Part shown: piece by piece, positions 7,372 through 17,487 of the stretch
Numbering within the stretch: the first letter of the stretch is position 1
Layout: each line of letters starts with the position of its first letter
Notes under the pieces: generated by a model
What the model was told of the DNA's origin: nothing
The model's input: the letters and a program-made list of their open reading frames with translations, nothing else
Databases searched by the model: none
Assembly (NCBI GenBank): GCA_013099195.1
Contig: CP039999.1
Location: 434,001-498,000 of the forward strand
Direction: 5' to 3'
Length of the DNA stretch: 64,000 nt
Source of the DNA: Candidatus Saccharibacteria bacterium oral taxon 488
Lineage (GTDB): Bacteria; Patescibacteriota; Saccharimonadia; Saccharimonadales; Saccharimonadaceae
Program-made: the position numbers and the translations under genes

Positions 7372-10300
7372 TTATACGGCTACAGCTAATTCCTCTTCCT
7401 GGTTGTCAGCGAACTCATCCTCGCTTGGCTCGTCGGTTTCCATCTCTTCGACAGCGCCCGTTCCCACTGGGATCTTGCGGCCGATGATGACGTTCTCCTT
7501 GAGACCATGCAAGTGGTCAGCGCGGCCAGATACGGCAGCGTTGATCAGCACGCGAGTGGTGTCCTGGAAGGACGCAGCAGATAGCCATGAGTCGCTCCAG
7601 ATGGACACCTTGGTGATACCAAGTAGCAACTGGGTGTAGCTGATGAGGTTTTTGCCTTCAGCGGCCAGCTGCTTGTTGGTGTTCACCACCGCAGCCTTAG
7701 AAACGATGTCGCCCGTCACAAAGTCACTGTCGCCCGCGTCTTCGATCTGGACGCGACTAAACATCTGGCGAACGATGATCTCCAGGTGCTTGTCGGCCAC
7801 GTCTTGACCCTGAGCGGCGTAAATACGCAGCACTTCGTTGATGATGTAGCGCTGAGTCGCCTCGACGCCCTTCAGGCGCATCAAGTCGTGTAGGTTCAAT
7901 GAACCAGCCGTCAAGCGATCACCAGCCTCGACAACGTCGTTAGCCTTGACGACCAATTGCATGTTGCCAGGAATCTCGTAGCGAGCCGGTGCGCCAGCTT
8001 CAGCAGCGATCACTAGCGTGTCTTCTGCCGCTTCAACCACACCATCAAACGGTGCGACCAGCGGGCGAGTGTCTTCCTCGCCAGTTGCCAGCACGTCGCC
8101 AGCCTTGACGCTTGAGCCAGCCTTGACCATGATGGTTCGGCCGTCCAGCGGCAAGCGCTCAACGTTACCAGATTCTGGAGTGACTTGGACGATGTACTTT
8201 TTGCCATCTTCCCAAACGTCAACTAACCCGGCAATTTCCGCAACAAACGCCTGGCCCTTTGGTGTGCGCGCCTCAAACAATTCTTCGACACGCGGCAGAC
8301 CCTGGGTAATGTCACCACCAGCAACGCCAGAGTTGTGGAAGGTACGCAAAGTCAGCTGAGTACCTGGCTCACCGACTGACTGAGCAGCGATGACACCGAC
8401 TGGCTGATGATTACCAACCAATTTACCAGTTGACATATCAACACCGTAGCTGCGCTGCGGGATGCCGTTGAGGTTGTTGGTCGACAAGACTGATTGAATC
8501 TTGACGCTCTGGACGCTTTCATCGTCATCAATTGAGTCAGCAATTTCCCGAGTGATCAATTCGTCCTTGTTGACGTGACCCGGAATCGTCTCAGCGGCAT
8601 AACGGCCAGCCAAGCGGTTCGAGAAGTCGATCATCGTTTCCTCAGTTTCTGAGCGGTAGATTGCATAGCCCTCGTCGTCACCTTCAGCGTCCTCAACCGT
8701 GAAGACGTCCTGTGCCACATCAACCAAACGGCGGGTCAGGTAGCCTGAGTCAGCGGTCTTCAGCGCGGTGTCGATCAGACCCTTACGCGCACCACGGGTC
8801 GCCACGAAGGCCTCAAGGCTGGATAGACCGCCAGTGTACGAACTACGGATTGGCAGCTCAATCTCGCGGTTAGCGGCGTCGACCTGGATACCGATCATGG
8901 CGCTCGCCAGCTTCACGTTGGAAATATCACCACGAGCACCAGAGTTAACCATCATGGAAATACTGGTGTCCATGTGCGCCAATTGATCCTGGAGGAAGGT
9001 CGTAATCTTATTGTCCACATTCCGCCAGGCATTGACCGTCAAGTTGTAGCGCTCATCCTCAGTGATCAAACCTTGGTCGAATTGCTCAGAAATCAAGGCC
9101 GCCTTGGCGTCGCCCTCAGCCACGAACTCAGCGATCTCATCAAAGTGCACATAGTCGGTCATACCGGTTGACACGGCCGCAGTTGTCGCGAAGCGGAAGG
9201 CCTGGCCCTTCATGCGGTCGGCGATCTTGGCAGTTTCCTCGGCACCGTACTTGTTGAAGATTTGCGCCAATACCTTCTTCAGCTGCTTCTTGGTCTGAAC
9301 ATTGTTGTCGTACGGGAAGTCCTCTGGCAAAATCTCGTTAAAGAAGACGCGGCCCAAGGTCGTCTGGCGCAGCTTGCCCTTAGCATAGATGCGAATTGGG
9401 GTTTGCAATTGAATATCGCCCTGGTCGTATGCCAACTCTGCTTCATAAACTGAACTAAATGCCTTGATGTGGTCAGTCTGGGCCTGCGGCTTGTCATACG
9501 TCAGGTAGTAGTTACCAAGCACGATGTCCTGCGAGATATGCAGCACTGGCGCACCGTCGGCAGGCTTCAATAGGTTGTTGGTGGCGCTCATCAGCTCGCG
9601 TGCCTCGGCCTGCGCTTCCTTGGAAAGCGGTAGGTGGACAGCCATCTGGTCACCGTCAAAGTCAGCGTTAAAGCCGGCACAGACTAGTGGATGGAGCTGA
9701 ATCGCCTTGCCCTCGACCAGGACTGGCTGGAAGGATTGAATTGACAGGCGGTGCAAGCTCGGTGCGCGGTTGAGCAGCACGTACTTGCCCTTGATCGCCT
9801 CGTCAAGCGCATCCCATACAACCGCTTCACCCGACTCGATCAAACGAGTCGCCGAGCGAATGTTGTGGGCAAATTCACCCTTGATCAGCCAGCTGATGAC
9901 GAACGGCTTGAATAGTTCGAGCGCCATTTGCTTTGGCAGACCGCACTGATTGATCTTTAGCTTCGGGCCGACGACAATGACCGAGCGGCCAGAGTAATCG
10001 ACACGCTTACCGAGCAGGTTCTGGCGGAAGCGGCCTTGCTTGCCTTTGAGCATATCGCTGATTGACTTGAGGCGACGACGGCTGCCAGTCGAGCTGACTG
10101 CCCGACCACCGCGCGCCGCTGCGTTGTCGATCAAGGCATCGACGGCCTCTTGCAGCATGCGTCGTTCATTGCGCTGAATTACTTCTGGTGCATTGAGCTC
10201 GACCAGTTTCTTCAGGCGATTGTTACGGTTGATGATGCGGCGATATAGATCGTTCAGGTCAGACGTTGCAAACCGACCACCACTGAGGGCGACCATTGGA

Positions 10301-11220
10301 CGTAAGTCTGGTGGGATGACTGGCAGTACTGTCAGGCAGAGGCTGGATGGCTTGATGCCAGCAGCCTGCATGCTCTCGAGCATCTTCAGGCGCTTGAGCA
10401 GTTTCTTCTCGCGCTGACCCTTGGCATGTTCGGCTTCCTCGCTCAGCTGGGCGATCAGTTCTGACAGATTGATCTCGTCCAGCAAGGCCTTGAGCGCGCT
10501 GGCACCCATGCCGACCTCGATCAGCTCGTCGTACTCTTCTGGCAAGTTGCGATAATCCGTCTCCGAGATCAGCGCGCCCTTGATGAGGCCCTCGAGCTGT
10601 GATTTCTTCGTGGTGTACTTGTCATTAAGCTCGTCAACCTCGCGGCTTTGTTCCTTCGCCAGCTGCTTGATGTCGGCATTGTCAGCTTCTGCAAGCTGCT
10701 CGTAGCGCATCTTGATCGCCATCCGACCCGCCTCAGTCTCAGCCTCCAAATCCGCCAGGTATTGGTCGCGGGTGACTTCATCAACCTTGAGAATGACATA
10801 GGTCGCAAAGTAGGCGATCCGCTCAATATTACGCACCGTCATGCCTAGTAGCAAGCTCATGGCACTCGGCGTGCCGCGCATAAACCAGATGTGCGCCACT
10901 GGCGCTGCCAACTGGATGTGACCCATGCGCTCACGGCGAACGATTGATTTGGTGACGAGTTCGCCGTTTTTATCAACTGCGGCCTCGCGTGAACGAACAC
11001 CTTTGAGCTTGGAATCATGCGGATTGATGTCCTTGACCGGACCGAAAATCCGCTCGCAGAACAAGCCGTCGCGCTCTGGCTTTTGGGTGCGATAATTGAT
11101 CGTCTCTGGCTTGAGAACCTCGCCGTGACTCCACTTTAGGATGTCCTCGGCGCTGGCCACCGCTAGGCGCACCGCATCAAAATCGCTAATTCCGGTCGCG
11201 TTAAATGAATATTGCGCCAT
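7372..11220 (-). CDS. rpoC: RNA polymerase beta-prime subunit lacking both zinc-site cysteine clusters
   Basis: Catalytic subunit of RNA polymerase, 1282 residues. The Mg-binding motif [12 protein letters not shown] is intact near residue 518, as are the clamp ([15 protein letters not shown]), lid/rudder regions and the [14 protein letters not shown] trigger-loop segment near residue 940. Unusually, the N-terminal zinc finger is gone: after GPVKD the chain continues [13 protein letters not shown] with none of the four cysteines. The second zinc site is also lost, reading [14 protein letters not shown] where CxxxxGxCxxCYG is expected. The C-terminus is acidic. GAGGAG precedes the ATG, and the rpoB stop is 1 nt away. 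Confidence 0.97.
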   Translation of the reverse strand: MAQYSFNATGISDFDAVRLAVASAEDILKWSHGEVLKPETINYRTQKPERDGLFCERIFGPVKDINPHDSKLKGVRSREAAVDKNGELVTKSIVRRERMGHIQLAAPVAHIWFMRGTPSAMSLLLGMTVRNIERIAYFATYVILKVDEVTRDQYLADLEAETEAGRMAIKMRYEQLAEADNADIKQLAKEQSREVDELNDKYTTKKSQLEGLIKGALISETDYRNLPEEYDELIEVGMGASALKALLDEINLSELIAQLSEEAEHAKGQREKKLLKRLKMLESMQAAGIKPSSLCLTVLPVIPPDLRPMVALSGGRFATSDLNDLYRRIINRNNRLKKLVELNAPEVIQRNERRMLQEAVDALIDNAAARGGRAVSSTGSRRRLKSISDMLKGKQGRFRQNLLGKRVDYSGRSVIVVGPKLKINQCGLPKQMALELFKPFVISWLIKGEFAHNIRSATRLIESGEAVVWDALDEAIKGKYVLLNRAPSLHRLSIQSFQPVLVEGKAIQLHPLVCAGFNADFDGDQMAVHLPLSKEAQAEARELMSATNNLLKPADGAPVLHISQDIVLGNYYLTYDKPQAQTDHIKAFSSVYEAELAYDQGDIQLQTPIRIYAKGKLRQTTLGRVFFNEILPEDFPYDNNVQTKKQLKKVLAQIFNKYGAEETAKIADRMKGQAFRFATTAAVSTGMTDYVHFDEIAEFVAEGDAKAALISEQFDQGLITEDERYNLTVNAWRNVDNKITTFLQDQLAHMDTSISMMVNSGARGDISNVKLASAMIGIQVDAANREIELPIRSSYTGGLSSLEAFVATRGARKGLIDTALKTADSGYLTRRLVDVAQDVFTVEDAEGDDEGYAIYRSETEETMIDFSNRLAGRYAAETIPGHVNKDELITREIADSIDDDESVQSVKIQSVLSTNNLNGIPQRSYGVDMSTGKLVGNHQPVGVIAAQSVGEPGTQLTLRTFHNSGVAGGDITQGLPRVEELFEARTPKGQAFVAEIAGLVDVWEDGKKYIVQVTPESGNVERLPLDGRTIMVKAGSSVKAGDVLATGEEDTRPLVAPFDGVVEAAEDTLVIAAEAGAPARYEIPGNMQLVVKANDVVEAGDRLTAGSLNLHDLMRLKGVEATQRYIINEVLRIYAAQGQDVADKHLEIIVRQMFSRVQIEDAGDSDFVTGDIVSKAAVVNTNKQLAAEGKNLISYTQLLLGITKVSIWSDSWLSAASFQDTTRVLINAAVSGRADHLHGLKENVIIGRKIPVGTGAVEEMETDEPSEDEFADNQEEELAVAV

Positions 11221-11221
11221 C

Positions 11222-14200
11222 TTACGCCTCCTCCTTTATCTCTTCTACTTCGTCAATATCTTGTACGCTCATGCCGGCCTCGATGTCGCCGATGTCGTCT
11301 GATTCGTCTAAGTAAACTTGGTCATCGTCATCATCATCGTCGCTGGTGGTTTGTGGCACGGTCTTGTCGGCTGGGCCGCTCGAAGCAATAACATGCTCAG
11401 CGTCAACCACGCCGCCCTCATCAAGCAGGTCAACCCGAAGGCCCAATCCCTGGAGCTCCTTGACGAGCACGTTGAAGGATTCTGGCAGTTTCGGCCCGAT
11501 GATTGGCTCGTCCTTGATGATAGACTCGTAGGCCTTGGCACGGCCATACACGTCGTCAGACTTGATGGTTAGCATTTCCTGTAGGGTCGCCGCAGCACCG
11601 TAAGCCTCCAGCGCCCATACCTCCATCTCGCCGAAGCGCTGACCACCGTTCTGCGCCTTACCGCCGAGCGGCTGCTGGGTGACCATGGTGTACGGGCCAG
11701 TTGAGCGGGCGTGGATCTTGTCAGAAACCATGTGGTGTAATTTGATCATGTGCATCACACCGACTGTGGTGCGCTCTTCAAACGCTTCACCAGTGCGGCC
11801 ATCGAACAATTGACTCTTGCCGTCACGTGCCAAACCAGCCTTTTCTAGTTCATCAGAAATTGTTGCTGATGGCACACCATCAAACGACGGCGTTGCCACG
11901 CGGTAGCCTAGTGCTCGTGCCGCCATACCCAGGTGTGTTTCAAACAGCTGACCGAGGTTCATGCGGCTTGGCACACCCAGTGGGTTCAAGATCACGTCAA
12001 CTGGCGTACCATCCTCCATGAATGGCATATCCTCGACTGGCAGTACCCGCGCAACCACACCCTTGTTGCCGAAGCGGCCGGCCATCTTGTCACCAACACC
12101 GATCTTGCGCATCTGCGCCACGAAAATTTGGATTTGCATCAGCACGCCAGCCTTGAGCTCGTGGCCATTCTCGCGGCTAAAGATCTTGACACCGACGACT
12201 TTGCCGCCGCCAGCATTGTTCATCCGCTGTGAGGTGTCGCGCACGTCCTTGGCCTTTTCACCAAAGATGGCGCGCAGCAGACGCTCCTCAGAACTCAGTT
12301 CCTGCTCACCTTTCGGCGTAATCTTACCAACCAGCACGTCGCCAGCCTTGACCTCAGAACCAATTTGCACGATACCGTTTTCGTCTAAGTGACGCAGACT
12401 GTCTTCTGACACATTCGGAATGTCGCGGGTGACGATCTCTGGGCCGAGCTTGGTCTCGCGAACCTCCACGTTGTAATCCTTGATGTTAATACTGGTCAAG
12501 CGATCGTCCTCCACCAAGCGGCGGCTGAGGATAATCGCGTCCTCCATGTTGTAACCGCCCCACGGCATAAAGGCCACCGTCAGGTTTCGCCCCAGCGCAA
12601 TCTCGCCCTCGGCAATCGACGCGCCCTCGATGAGGATGTCGCCCTGCTTAACCCTATCGCCACGGGCTACCCGAACTTTCTGGTTGTAGCAGCGATCGTC
12701 ATTGTTCTTGACGAAGTGTCGCAGTGCGTAGACCTTGACGCCATCAGCATACTTGACATGAATTTCATCAGCGTCAGCCCGCACCACTTCACCGTCGGCC
12801 TCGGCCTGGATCAGGTGGCCGCTATTCTCGGCTACCGCCTGCTCGATACCGGTACCGACAACCGCCGGCTCTGGCGTGAGTAGCGGCACTGCTTGGCGCT
12901 GCATGTTCGAGCCAGTCAAGGCGCGGTCAACACGGGTTTTCTCGATAAACGGTACCAGCGCCGCCGTCGAGCCGAGAATCTGCTTGTGAGCAGCATCCAT
13001 AAAGGTAACTTCTTCGACGTCGACCTGACCTGGCTGGAGGAATTTACGGGCACTGACACGGCTGTCGGTGAATGACTTGTCATCATTCAAGCGCGCCCCA
13101 GCATCGGCGATAACTTCGCTGGCTTCCTGAGCAGCGTCCAGATAAACCACTTCGTCCGTCACTCGGCCATCTTTGACACGCAGGTACGGCGTCTCGATAA
13201 AGCCATATTCATTGACCCGTGCGTAAGTAGCGAGGTTCAGCACCAGGCCAACGTTGGCACCCTCTGGTGTCTCCACCGAACAGATACGACCGTAGTGCGT
13301 TGGGTGAGCGTCGCGCACGTCAAAACCAGCCCGTTCGCGGCTCAAACCGCCGGGGCCCATCGAGCTCAATCGGCGCTTATGACTAAGCTCAGACAGTGGA
13401 TTAACCTCATCGAGGAGCTGACTGAGCTGTGAGCTAGTAAAGAATTCACGCACTGCTGCCACCACCGGCCGCGCATTGATCAATTGGCTTGGCGTGACGT
13501 TCTCCATATCAGCCACACTCATCCGGTCCATGGCATTACGTTGCATCCTCAGCATACCGACGCGGAACTGACGGGCAATCAGCTCGCCGACCAGCTTGAC
13601 ACGGCGATTGCTCAGCGCATCAATGTCATCAGCTGGCTCCTGGGTATTGTTGAGGTGAATAATCTCGCGGATGATGGCCACCAGGTCGCTCATCTGGAAG
13701 ATACGGTTTTCAGCGGTATTAGCAACGTCCAGACCCAGGCGCTGGTTCATCTTGTACCGGCCAACCCGACTATAATCAAAGCGCTTGAAATCAAAGAACA
13801 TTCGCTCGATCATCTGGCGTGCGTTATCAACCGTCGCCAAGTCGCCCGGCCGCAAGCGACGATAGACCTCGATCAGCGCCTCATTAGCGCCACGCGCAGT
13901 GTCTTTCTCGAGCGTTTCCTGAATGTAACTAGTCTCGCCCGTGTCGATGTCGGCAAACAGTTCGCGAATTTCTGAGGTTTTTGGATGGCCCAAAGCCCGT
14001 AGTAACGTCGTCACCGGTAGCTTGCGGCGGCGGTCAATCTTGACATAAATCGTGCCATTGGTTGCCGTTTCAAACTCCAGCCATGCACCACGGCCTGGGA
14101 TCATCTTGGCACCGTAATAATTACGACCAGCCACCGTATCGGCGGTAAAGAACACACCGGCCGAGCGGATTAACTGGCTAACCACCACGCGCTCCGTACC

Positions 14201-14575
14201 GTTGATGATAAACGTACCGCGCTCGGTCATCCATGGATAATCACCGAGGTAAATTTCTTGTTCCTTGACTTCGCCCGTGACTTTGTTGGTCAACTCAACG
14301 GTTGCGTGCAGTGGCGCTTCAAACGTCAAATTGTTTTCCTTGGCGAACTGATCAGTGGTCTTTGGCTCGTCAAAATGATAACTGCCGAACCGCAGTGCCA
14401 ACTTCTGACCAGTGTAGTCGTCAATTGGGTTAATTTCTGAAAAGATTTCGCTCAAACCATCCTCGACGAACCAGCGCCACGAGTCCTCTTGGTGAGCGAT
14501 GAGATTTGGCATGGCGATCGCACTGTCTGTTCCAGTGAAAAAGACGCGCGCGCCACGAGTGGTCTGTTGAGCCAC
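11222..14575 (-). CDS. rpoB: RNA polymerase beta subunit
   Basis: 1117 residues from a GTG at 14575. An ATG six codons upstream (14593) is in frame, but GAGGAG (14589-14584) lies inside those codons and 8 nt before the GTG, so GTG is preferred. The rifampicin-pocket region is conserved, with NPLSELSHKRRLSSMGPGG followed by ERAGFDVRDAHPTHYGRIC, and the D516, H526 and S531 equivalents are present. It is shorter than the proteobacterial protein (about 1340), consistent with missing lineage-specific insertions. The C-terminal 40 residues are very acidic, including a run of seven Asp. Confidence 0.97.
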   Translation of the reverse strand: MAQQTTRGARVFFTGTDSAIAMPNLIAHQEDSWRWFVEDGLSEIFSEINPIDDYTGQKLALRFGSYHFDEPKTTDQFAKENNLTFEAPLHATVELTNKVTGEVKEQEIYLGDYPWMTERGTFIINGTERVVVSQLIRSAGVFFTADTVAGRNYYGAKMIPGRGAWLEFETATNGTIYVKIDRRRKLPVTTLLRALGHPKTSEIRELFADIDTGETSYIQETLEKDTARGANEALIEVYRRLRPGDLATVDNARQMIERMFFDFKRFDYSRVGRYKMNQRLGLDVANTAENRIFQMSDLVAIIREIIHLNNTQEPADDIDALSNRRVKLVGELIARQFRVGMLRMQRNAMDRMSVADMENVTPSQLINARPVVAAVREFFTSSQLSQLLDEVNPLSELSHKRRLSSMGPGGLSRERAGFDVRDAHPTHYGRICSVETPEGANVGLVLNLATYARVNEYGFIETPYLRVKDGRVTDEVVYLDAAQEASEVIADAGARLNDDKSFTDSRVSARKFLQPGQVDVEEVTFMDAAHKQILGSTAALVPFIEKTRVDRALTGSNMQRQAVPLLTPEPAVVGTGIEQAVAENSGHLIQAEADGEVVRADADEIHVKYADGVKVYALRHFVKNNDDRCYNQKVRVARGDRVKQGDILIEGASIAEGEIALGRNLTVAFMPWGGYNMEDAIILSRRLVEDDRLTSINIKDYNVEVRETKLGPEIVTRDIPNVSEDSLRHLDENGIVQIGSEVKAGDVLVGKITPKGEQELSSEERLLRAIFGEKAKDVRDTSQRMNNAGGGKVVGVKIFSRENGHELKAGVLMQIQIFVAQMRKIGVGDKMAGRFGNKGVVARVLPVEDMPFMEDGTPVDVILNPLGVPSRMNLGQLFETHLGMAARALGYRVATPSFDGVPSATISDELEKAGLARDGKSQLFDGRTGEAFEERTTVGVMHMIKLHHMVSDKIHARSTGPYTMVTQQPLGGKAQNGGQRFGEMEVWALEAYGAAATLQEMLTIKSDDVYGRAKAYESIIKDEPIIGPKLPESFNVLVKELQGLGLRVDLLDEGGVVDAEHVIASSGPADKTVPQTTSDDDDDDDQVYLDESDDIGDIEAGMSVQDIDEVEEIKEEA

Positions 14576-14707
14576 AGGCGTTACTCCTCGCATTGATTAA
14601 TAATTGGTGATCACGGCCGGAAGATCTCTTAGTCTCAGCACGAGCCCGAGGTTTGCCCGCCCATCAAGCTCGCCCCTCGCTAAAACTACACTACTTCACT
14701 GTGACAC

Positions 14708-14736
14708 ATTATGACGCATAGAACGATGAATTGCAA
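14708..14736 (-). promoter_or_regulatory. rpoBC promoter
   Basis: TTGCAA, 17 bp, CATAAT on the minus strand. The leader is about 125 nt and GC-rich with several possible hairpins. Confidence 0.65.
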
Positions 14737-14764
14737 GAGAAAAATAATGAAAAATTGACTATTG

Positions 14765-15427
14765 TTAAGCAGCGGCTAGTTCTAAACGAAGGCACACTTC
14801 ACCCAGTAATCTAGCTGCACGCTCACCGTCAGTGATCGTCGCTAACCATTCCCAGCTTCCATCGGTTTGAAGTTGCGCCGTATGTAGTCGATAATTACCA
14901 GCGACACCGCCAACCGAGTCACGTTTGACAATACGGCTAACTTGGTGATTTTGCGGATTAATATCTTTGACGTGACCCGGTAGTAGTAGAGCCCGCTCGT
15001 CAATATACATACCAAGATATGTTGGCCGACTATTTGGCCCAGTCTCATGATTAAGTACCGCATTTACCAGTCCCCGAAACAGATCCCAGCGTTTCATATT
15101 TCTAGCCCCATACCGCTCGAGATATATCAGATTATTATCCTGTACATCCGGAATATCTGAGGCCAAGCCTAAGGCGTCGGTTCGACCTACACTTGCTGCC
15201 GCCTTGATTGACGCATCTGCGAGCGCAACATAGATACCACCCTCGGCAAGATCGGCTTGCCTCCGAAGTACTTCGGGCGTAAACTGTTCAGATTGATACA
15301 ATCGCCTTGTCTCGCAAGCGCTGATATCTGGCTTCACATGTACGAGAGACTCAACCCACAAGTGGCGTAGCTCATCACACAATGAATCGGTAATATCACC
15401 ACCACTTAATCGAACTGTCTCGATCAT
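14765..15427 (-). CDS. Hypothetical protein, possible third gene of the dcd-tmk operon
   Basis: 220 residues, not recognised with confidence. The middle (IYVALADASIKAAASVGRTDALG, then IYLERYGARNMKRWDLFRGLVNAVL) has a strand-turn-helix pattern reminiscent of GNAT acetyltransferases, but the acetyl-CoA loop is not clear. No signal or membrane segment. AGGAGAGG lies 2 nt before the ATG. It starts 25 nt after tmk, so it is probably cotranscribed with dcd and tmk. Confidence 0.7.
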   Translation of the reverse strand: MIETVRLSGGDITDSLCDELRHLWVESLVHVKPDISACETRRLYQSEQFTPEVLRRQADLAEGGIYVALADASIKAAASVGRTDALGLASDIPDVQDNNLIYLERYGARNMKRWDLFRGLVNAVLNHETGPNSRPTYLGMYIDERALLLPGHVKDINPQNHQVSRIVKRDSVGGVAGNYRLHTAQLQTDGSWEWLATITDGERAARLLGEVCLRLELAAA

Positions 15428-15452
15428 GTCCTCTCCTGTTTATGAAAATATA

Positions 15453-16100
15453 CTACAAGTATCGAGTAATGCTGTCAAGAATCCGCGCGTGCACTTCCTT
15501 CGGCGTGCCGGTGGCTGACAATAGCGGGATATTTCGCTCGGCGGCGATGGCCTCATAGGCGTGGTTAACCCTGTCCTGAAACGACTGCTCACGCGACTCA
15601 AATGTATCAGGATGAGCGATGCGCCCGCGCTCCGCGATGCGCTGCTGGCGCTGGGCGTCGCTGAGTGTCAAGACCACCATCGCGTCCGGCTGCAGGTATC
15701 GCTCGTCGGTAAATAGCTTCGTCATCCGCATAATCTCCTCCGCATCCAGCCCGTCGCCATAGCCCTGATAAGCCAGTGTCGAGATGTAATTACGCGCGCT
15801 GAGGACGATCTCGCCGCGCTGTAGGGCTGGCTGGATCTTTTCGCGCCACAACTCGCGCCGCGCCGCCGAAAATAACGCTAGGTTAATTTCGCTAGAGCGC
15901 ACTAGATTGCCATTTTTGACAATGCGCCTCAGTTCATTGGCTACCGGCGTCGACTTTTCTGGATCGTCACTGCCTGGCTCTTCGACCACACACACGACAC
16001 GGCCGCGCTCCCGGAAATAATCCGCCAGCATGGCTACTTGCGTTGACTTGCCGGTGCCGTCGTTGCCTTCGATGACGATGTATCGACCGGGACGGCTCAT
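15453..16100 (-). CDS. tmk: Thymidylate kinase
   Basis: Phosphorylates dTMP to dTDP. 215 residues. The P-loop EGNDGTGKST is at residues 11-20 and the LAYQG substrate-binding motif near residue 105. The segment just before it reads SARNYISTLAYQG where the family usually has DR(Y/F) followed by S-S-AYQG, so the Asp of the DR motif is replaced by Ala. A LID-like RxxERGR region follows (QRIAERGRIAHPD). Its ATG overlaps the dcd stop as ATGA. With dcd, folA and thyA next to it, it completes a dTTP supply route. Confidence 0.88.
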   Translation of the reverse strand: MSRPGRYIVIEGNDGTGKSTQVAMLADYFRERGRVVCVVEEPGSDDPEKSTPVANELRRIVKNGNLVRSSEINLALFSAARRELWREKIQPALQRGEIVLSARNYISTLAYQGYGDGLDAEEIMRMTKLFTDERYLQPDAMVVLTLSDAQRQQRIAERGRIAHPDTFESREQSFQDRVNHAYEAIAAERNIPLLSATGTPKEVHARILDSITRYL

Positions 16101-16816
16101 TTGATACCCTTGCCTAGGCCATTAATAATCGCCGGAGCATGACGCCGATCCTTGAATGCCCGCGGCAGCATCGTTTCTGGACGCCAGCTATGGATAAGCT
16201 CGGCGAGATCGTCGGTGTGCTGATACTTGCCGCTCATGCCGCCACGCCCGCCGGCGTAACCGCCGTCCACCGGCCCGGTCTGGTGAAAAATTAATTGCCC
16301 GATGCGCTCGCCAACTGGCAAGACCACGCTTTCGTGCTTGTTCAAATTGTAAATCTCGAGCGTAATCCGATTGATATAGCCCGGGTCGATCCAGCCGGCA
16401 TCAAAACACACCGCCACACCATTACGGCCCCACGAGCTGCGGCTTTTCACCTCAGCTGCGCCGCCATGCGCCCGAATGCCCACGAACTCGTGGGTGTGCG
16501 CCAAGATCCGCTCGCCAGGACGCAGTACAATGATCGGATGCTCATCCGGAATATTACGAAACCGCGTAAAGCCGTTATGCTCGCACCACTCGGCATGCGG
16601 CATCGCCATCAGCGGCCCCTTGAAATACCGCGCTACCTCCGCTTCGTCAAATGGATTATAGACGCTTGACTGATCGTCAAATTCCTGTTTATAAAAATAA
16701 TGTCCCAGCGTAAAATCCAAGCTAGCCTCTGACACATTGTCCGGATCAAATGGCGTACAGACGATCGTTCCCTCCTCGATCGCTGCCAAAATTTCCCGGT
16801 TTGAATACACGCTCAT
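16097..16816 (-). CDS. dcd: dCTP deaminase / dUTPase-family protein
   Basis: Trimeric enzyme converting dCTP to dUTP, in some members directly to dUMP. 239 residues, longer than the usual 175-195 because of a C-terminal extension. Core motifs: EASLDFTLG near residue 30, AEVKSRSSWGRNGV around 125, and WIDPGYINRITLEIYN around 145-160 with the catalytic Glu, followed by GERIGQLIF. Whether it is monofunctional or bifunctional cannot be decided by eye. It is first gene of dcd-tmk, with AGAGGAGG upstream. Confidence 0.85.
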   Translation of the reverse strand: MSVYSNREILAAIEEGTIVCTPFDPDNVSEASLDFTLGHYFYKQEFDDQSSVYNPFDEAEVARYFKGPLMAMPHAEWCEHNGFTRFRNIPDEHPIIVLRPGERILAHTHEFVGIRAHGGAAEVKSRSSWGRNGVAVCFDAGWIDPGYINRITLEIYNLNKHESVVLPVGERIGQLIFHQTGPVDGGYAGGRGGMSGKYQHTDDLAELIHSWRPETMLPRAFKDRRHAPAIINGLGKGIK

Positions 16817-16863
16817 GCCGCGCCTCCTCTTGTTTATCTTACCTCACTCCCCCGAGTGATTCT

Positions 16864-16892
16864 ATTATGACAACATTTACCCGCTCGGGCAA
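16864..16892 (-). promoter_or_regulatory. dcd-tmk promoter
   Basis: TTGCCC, 17 bp, CATAAT on the minus strand, divergent from folA. Confidence 0.55.
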
Positions 16893-16917
16893 GCTTTTCG
16901 TAAATTTTACATCATGC

Positions 16918-16923
16918 TAGACT
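16918..16923 (+). promoter_or_regulatory. folA -10 element, leaderless arrangement
   Basis: TAGACT with TGC before it (extended -10), ending 6 nt before the folA ATG. The -35 is weak. A GGGGG run is too close to the ATG to be an ordinary Shine-Dalgarno site. Confidence 0.4.
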
Positions 16924-16929
16924 GGGGGT

Positions 16930-17427
16930 ATGGAGAAAGCCATCATCGTTGCCTATGATACCAACCGCGCTATCGGCCAGGGCGGCGATTTGCCGTGGGG
17001 TCGCAGCTTGCCAGCAGATTTGGCGAATTTCAAGCGGCTGACCAAAGGCGGCGACGTCATCATGGGCCGAAAAACCTTTGAGTCGATCGGCTGTCGCCCG
17101 CTGCCAGAACGTGAAAATATTGTTATTTCTTCGCGGCCGACAGGCGTCAAGGGCGTCCTCACCGCAGTGAACCTAGAAAGCGCCCTAGCGCTAGCTCGTT
17201 ACAAAACCTTCATCATCGGCGGGGCGCGGGTGTATGGCGAGGCGCTGAAGATGCCCAAAATTGACACTATTTATGCCACCGAGGTTGACGCCGCATTCCC
17301 GGATGTCGACACCTTTTTCCCAGAAATTGACATGGCCATCTGGCAGGAAGTGAGCCGCGTCCATCATCCCGCAGACACCGAGAACAAGTACGACTTTGAT
17401 TTTGTGACGTATCGTAGAATAATTTAG
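16930..17427 (+). CDS. folA: Dihydrofolate reductase
   Basis: Reduces dihydrofolate to tetrahydrofolate with NADPH, regenerating the cofactor oxidised by thymidylate synthase. 165 residues, normal length. Motifs: AIGQGGDLPWGRSLPADLANF with the active-site Asp, GGDVIMGRKTFES for NADPH binding, FIIGGARVYGEAL, and DFVTYRR at the C-terminus. It is convergent with thyA and divergent from dcd. Confidence 0.95.
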   Translation: MEKAIIVAYDTNRAIGQGGDLPWGRSLPADLANFKRLTKGGDVIMGRKTFESIGCRPLPERENIVISSRPTGVKGVLTAVNLESALALARYKTFIIGGARVYGEALKMPKIDTIYATEVDAAFPDVDTFFPEIDMAIWQEVSRVHHPADTENKYDFDFVTYRRII

Positions 17428-17487
17428 CTGGGATCAACTCCGAACACCTTTGGATAATTTAGTGCGCCAACAAATTGTCCGAACACA

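Noticed and set aside
14576-14593. RpoB start at ATG 14593
   Set aside because: The first codons contain the Shine-Dalgarno GAGGAG that serves GTG 14575.
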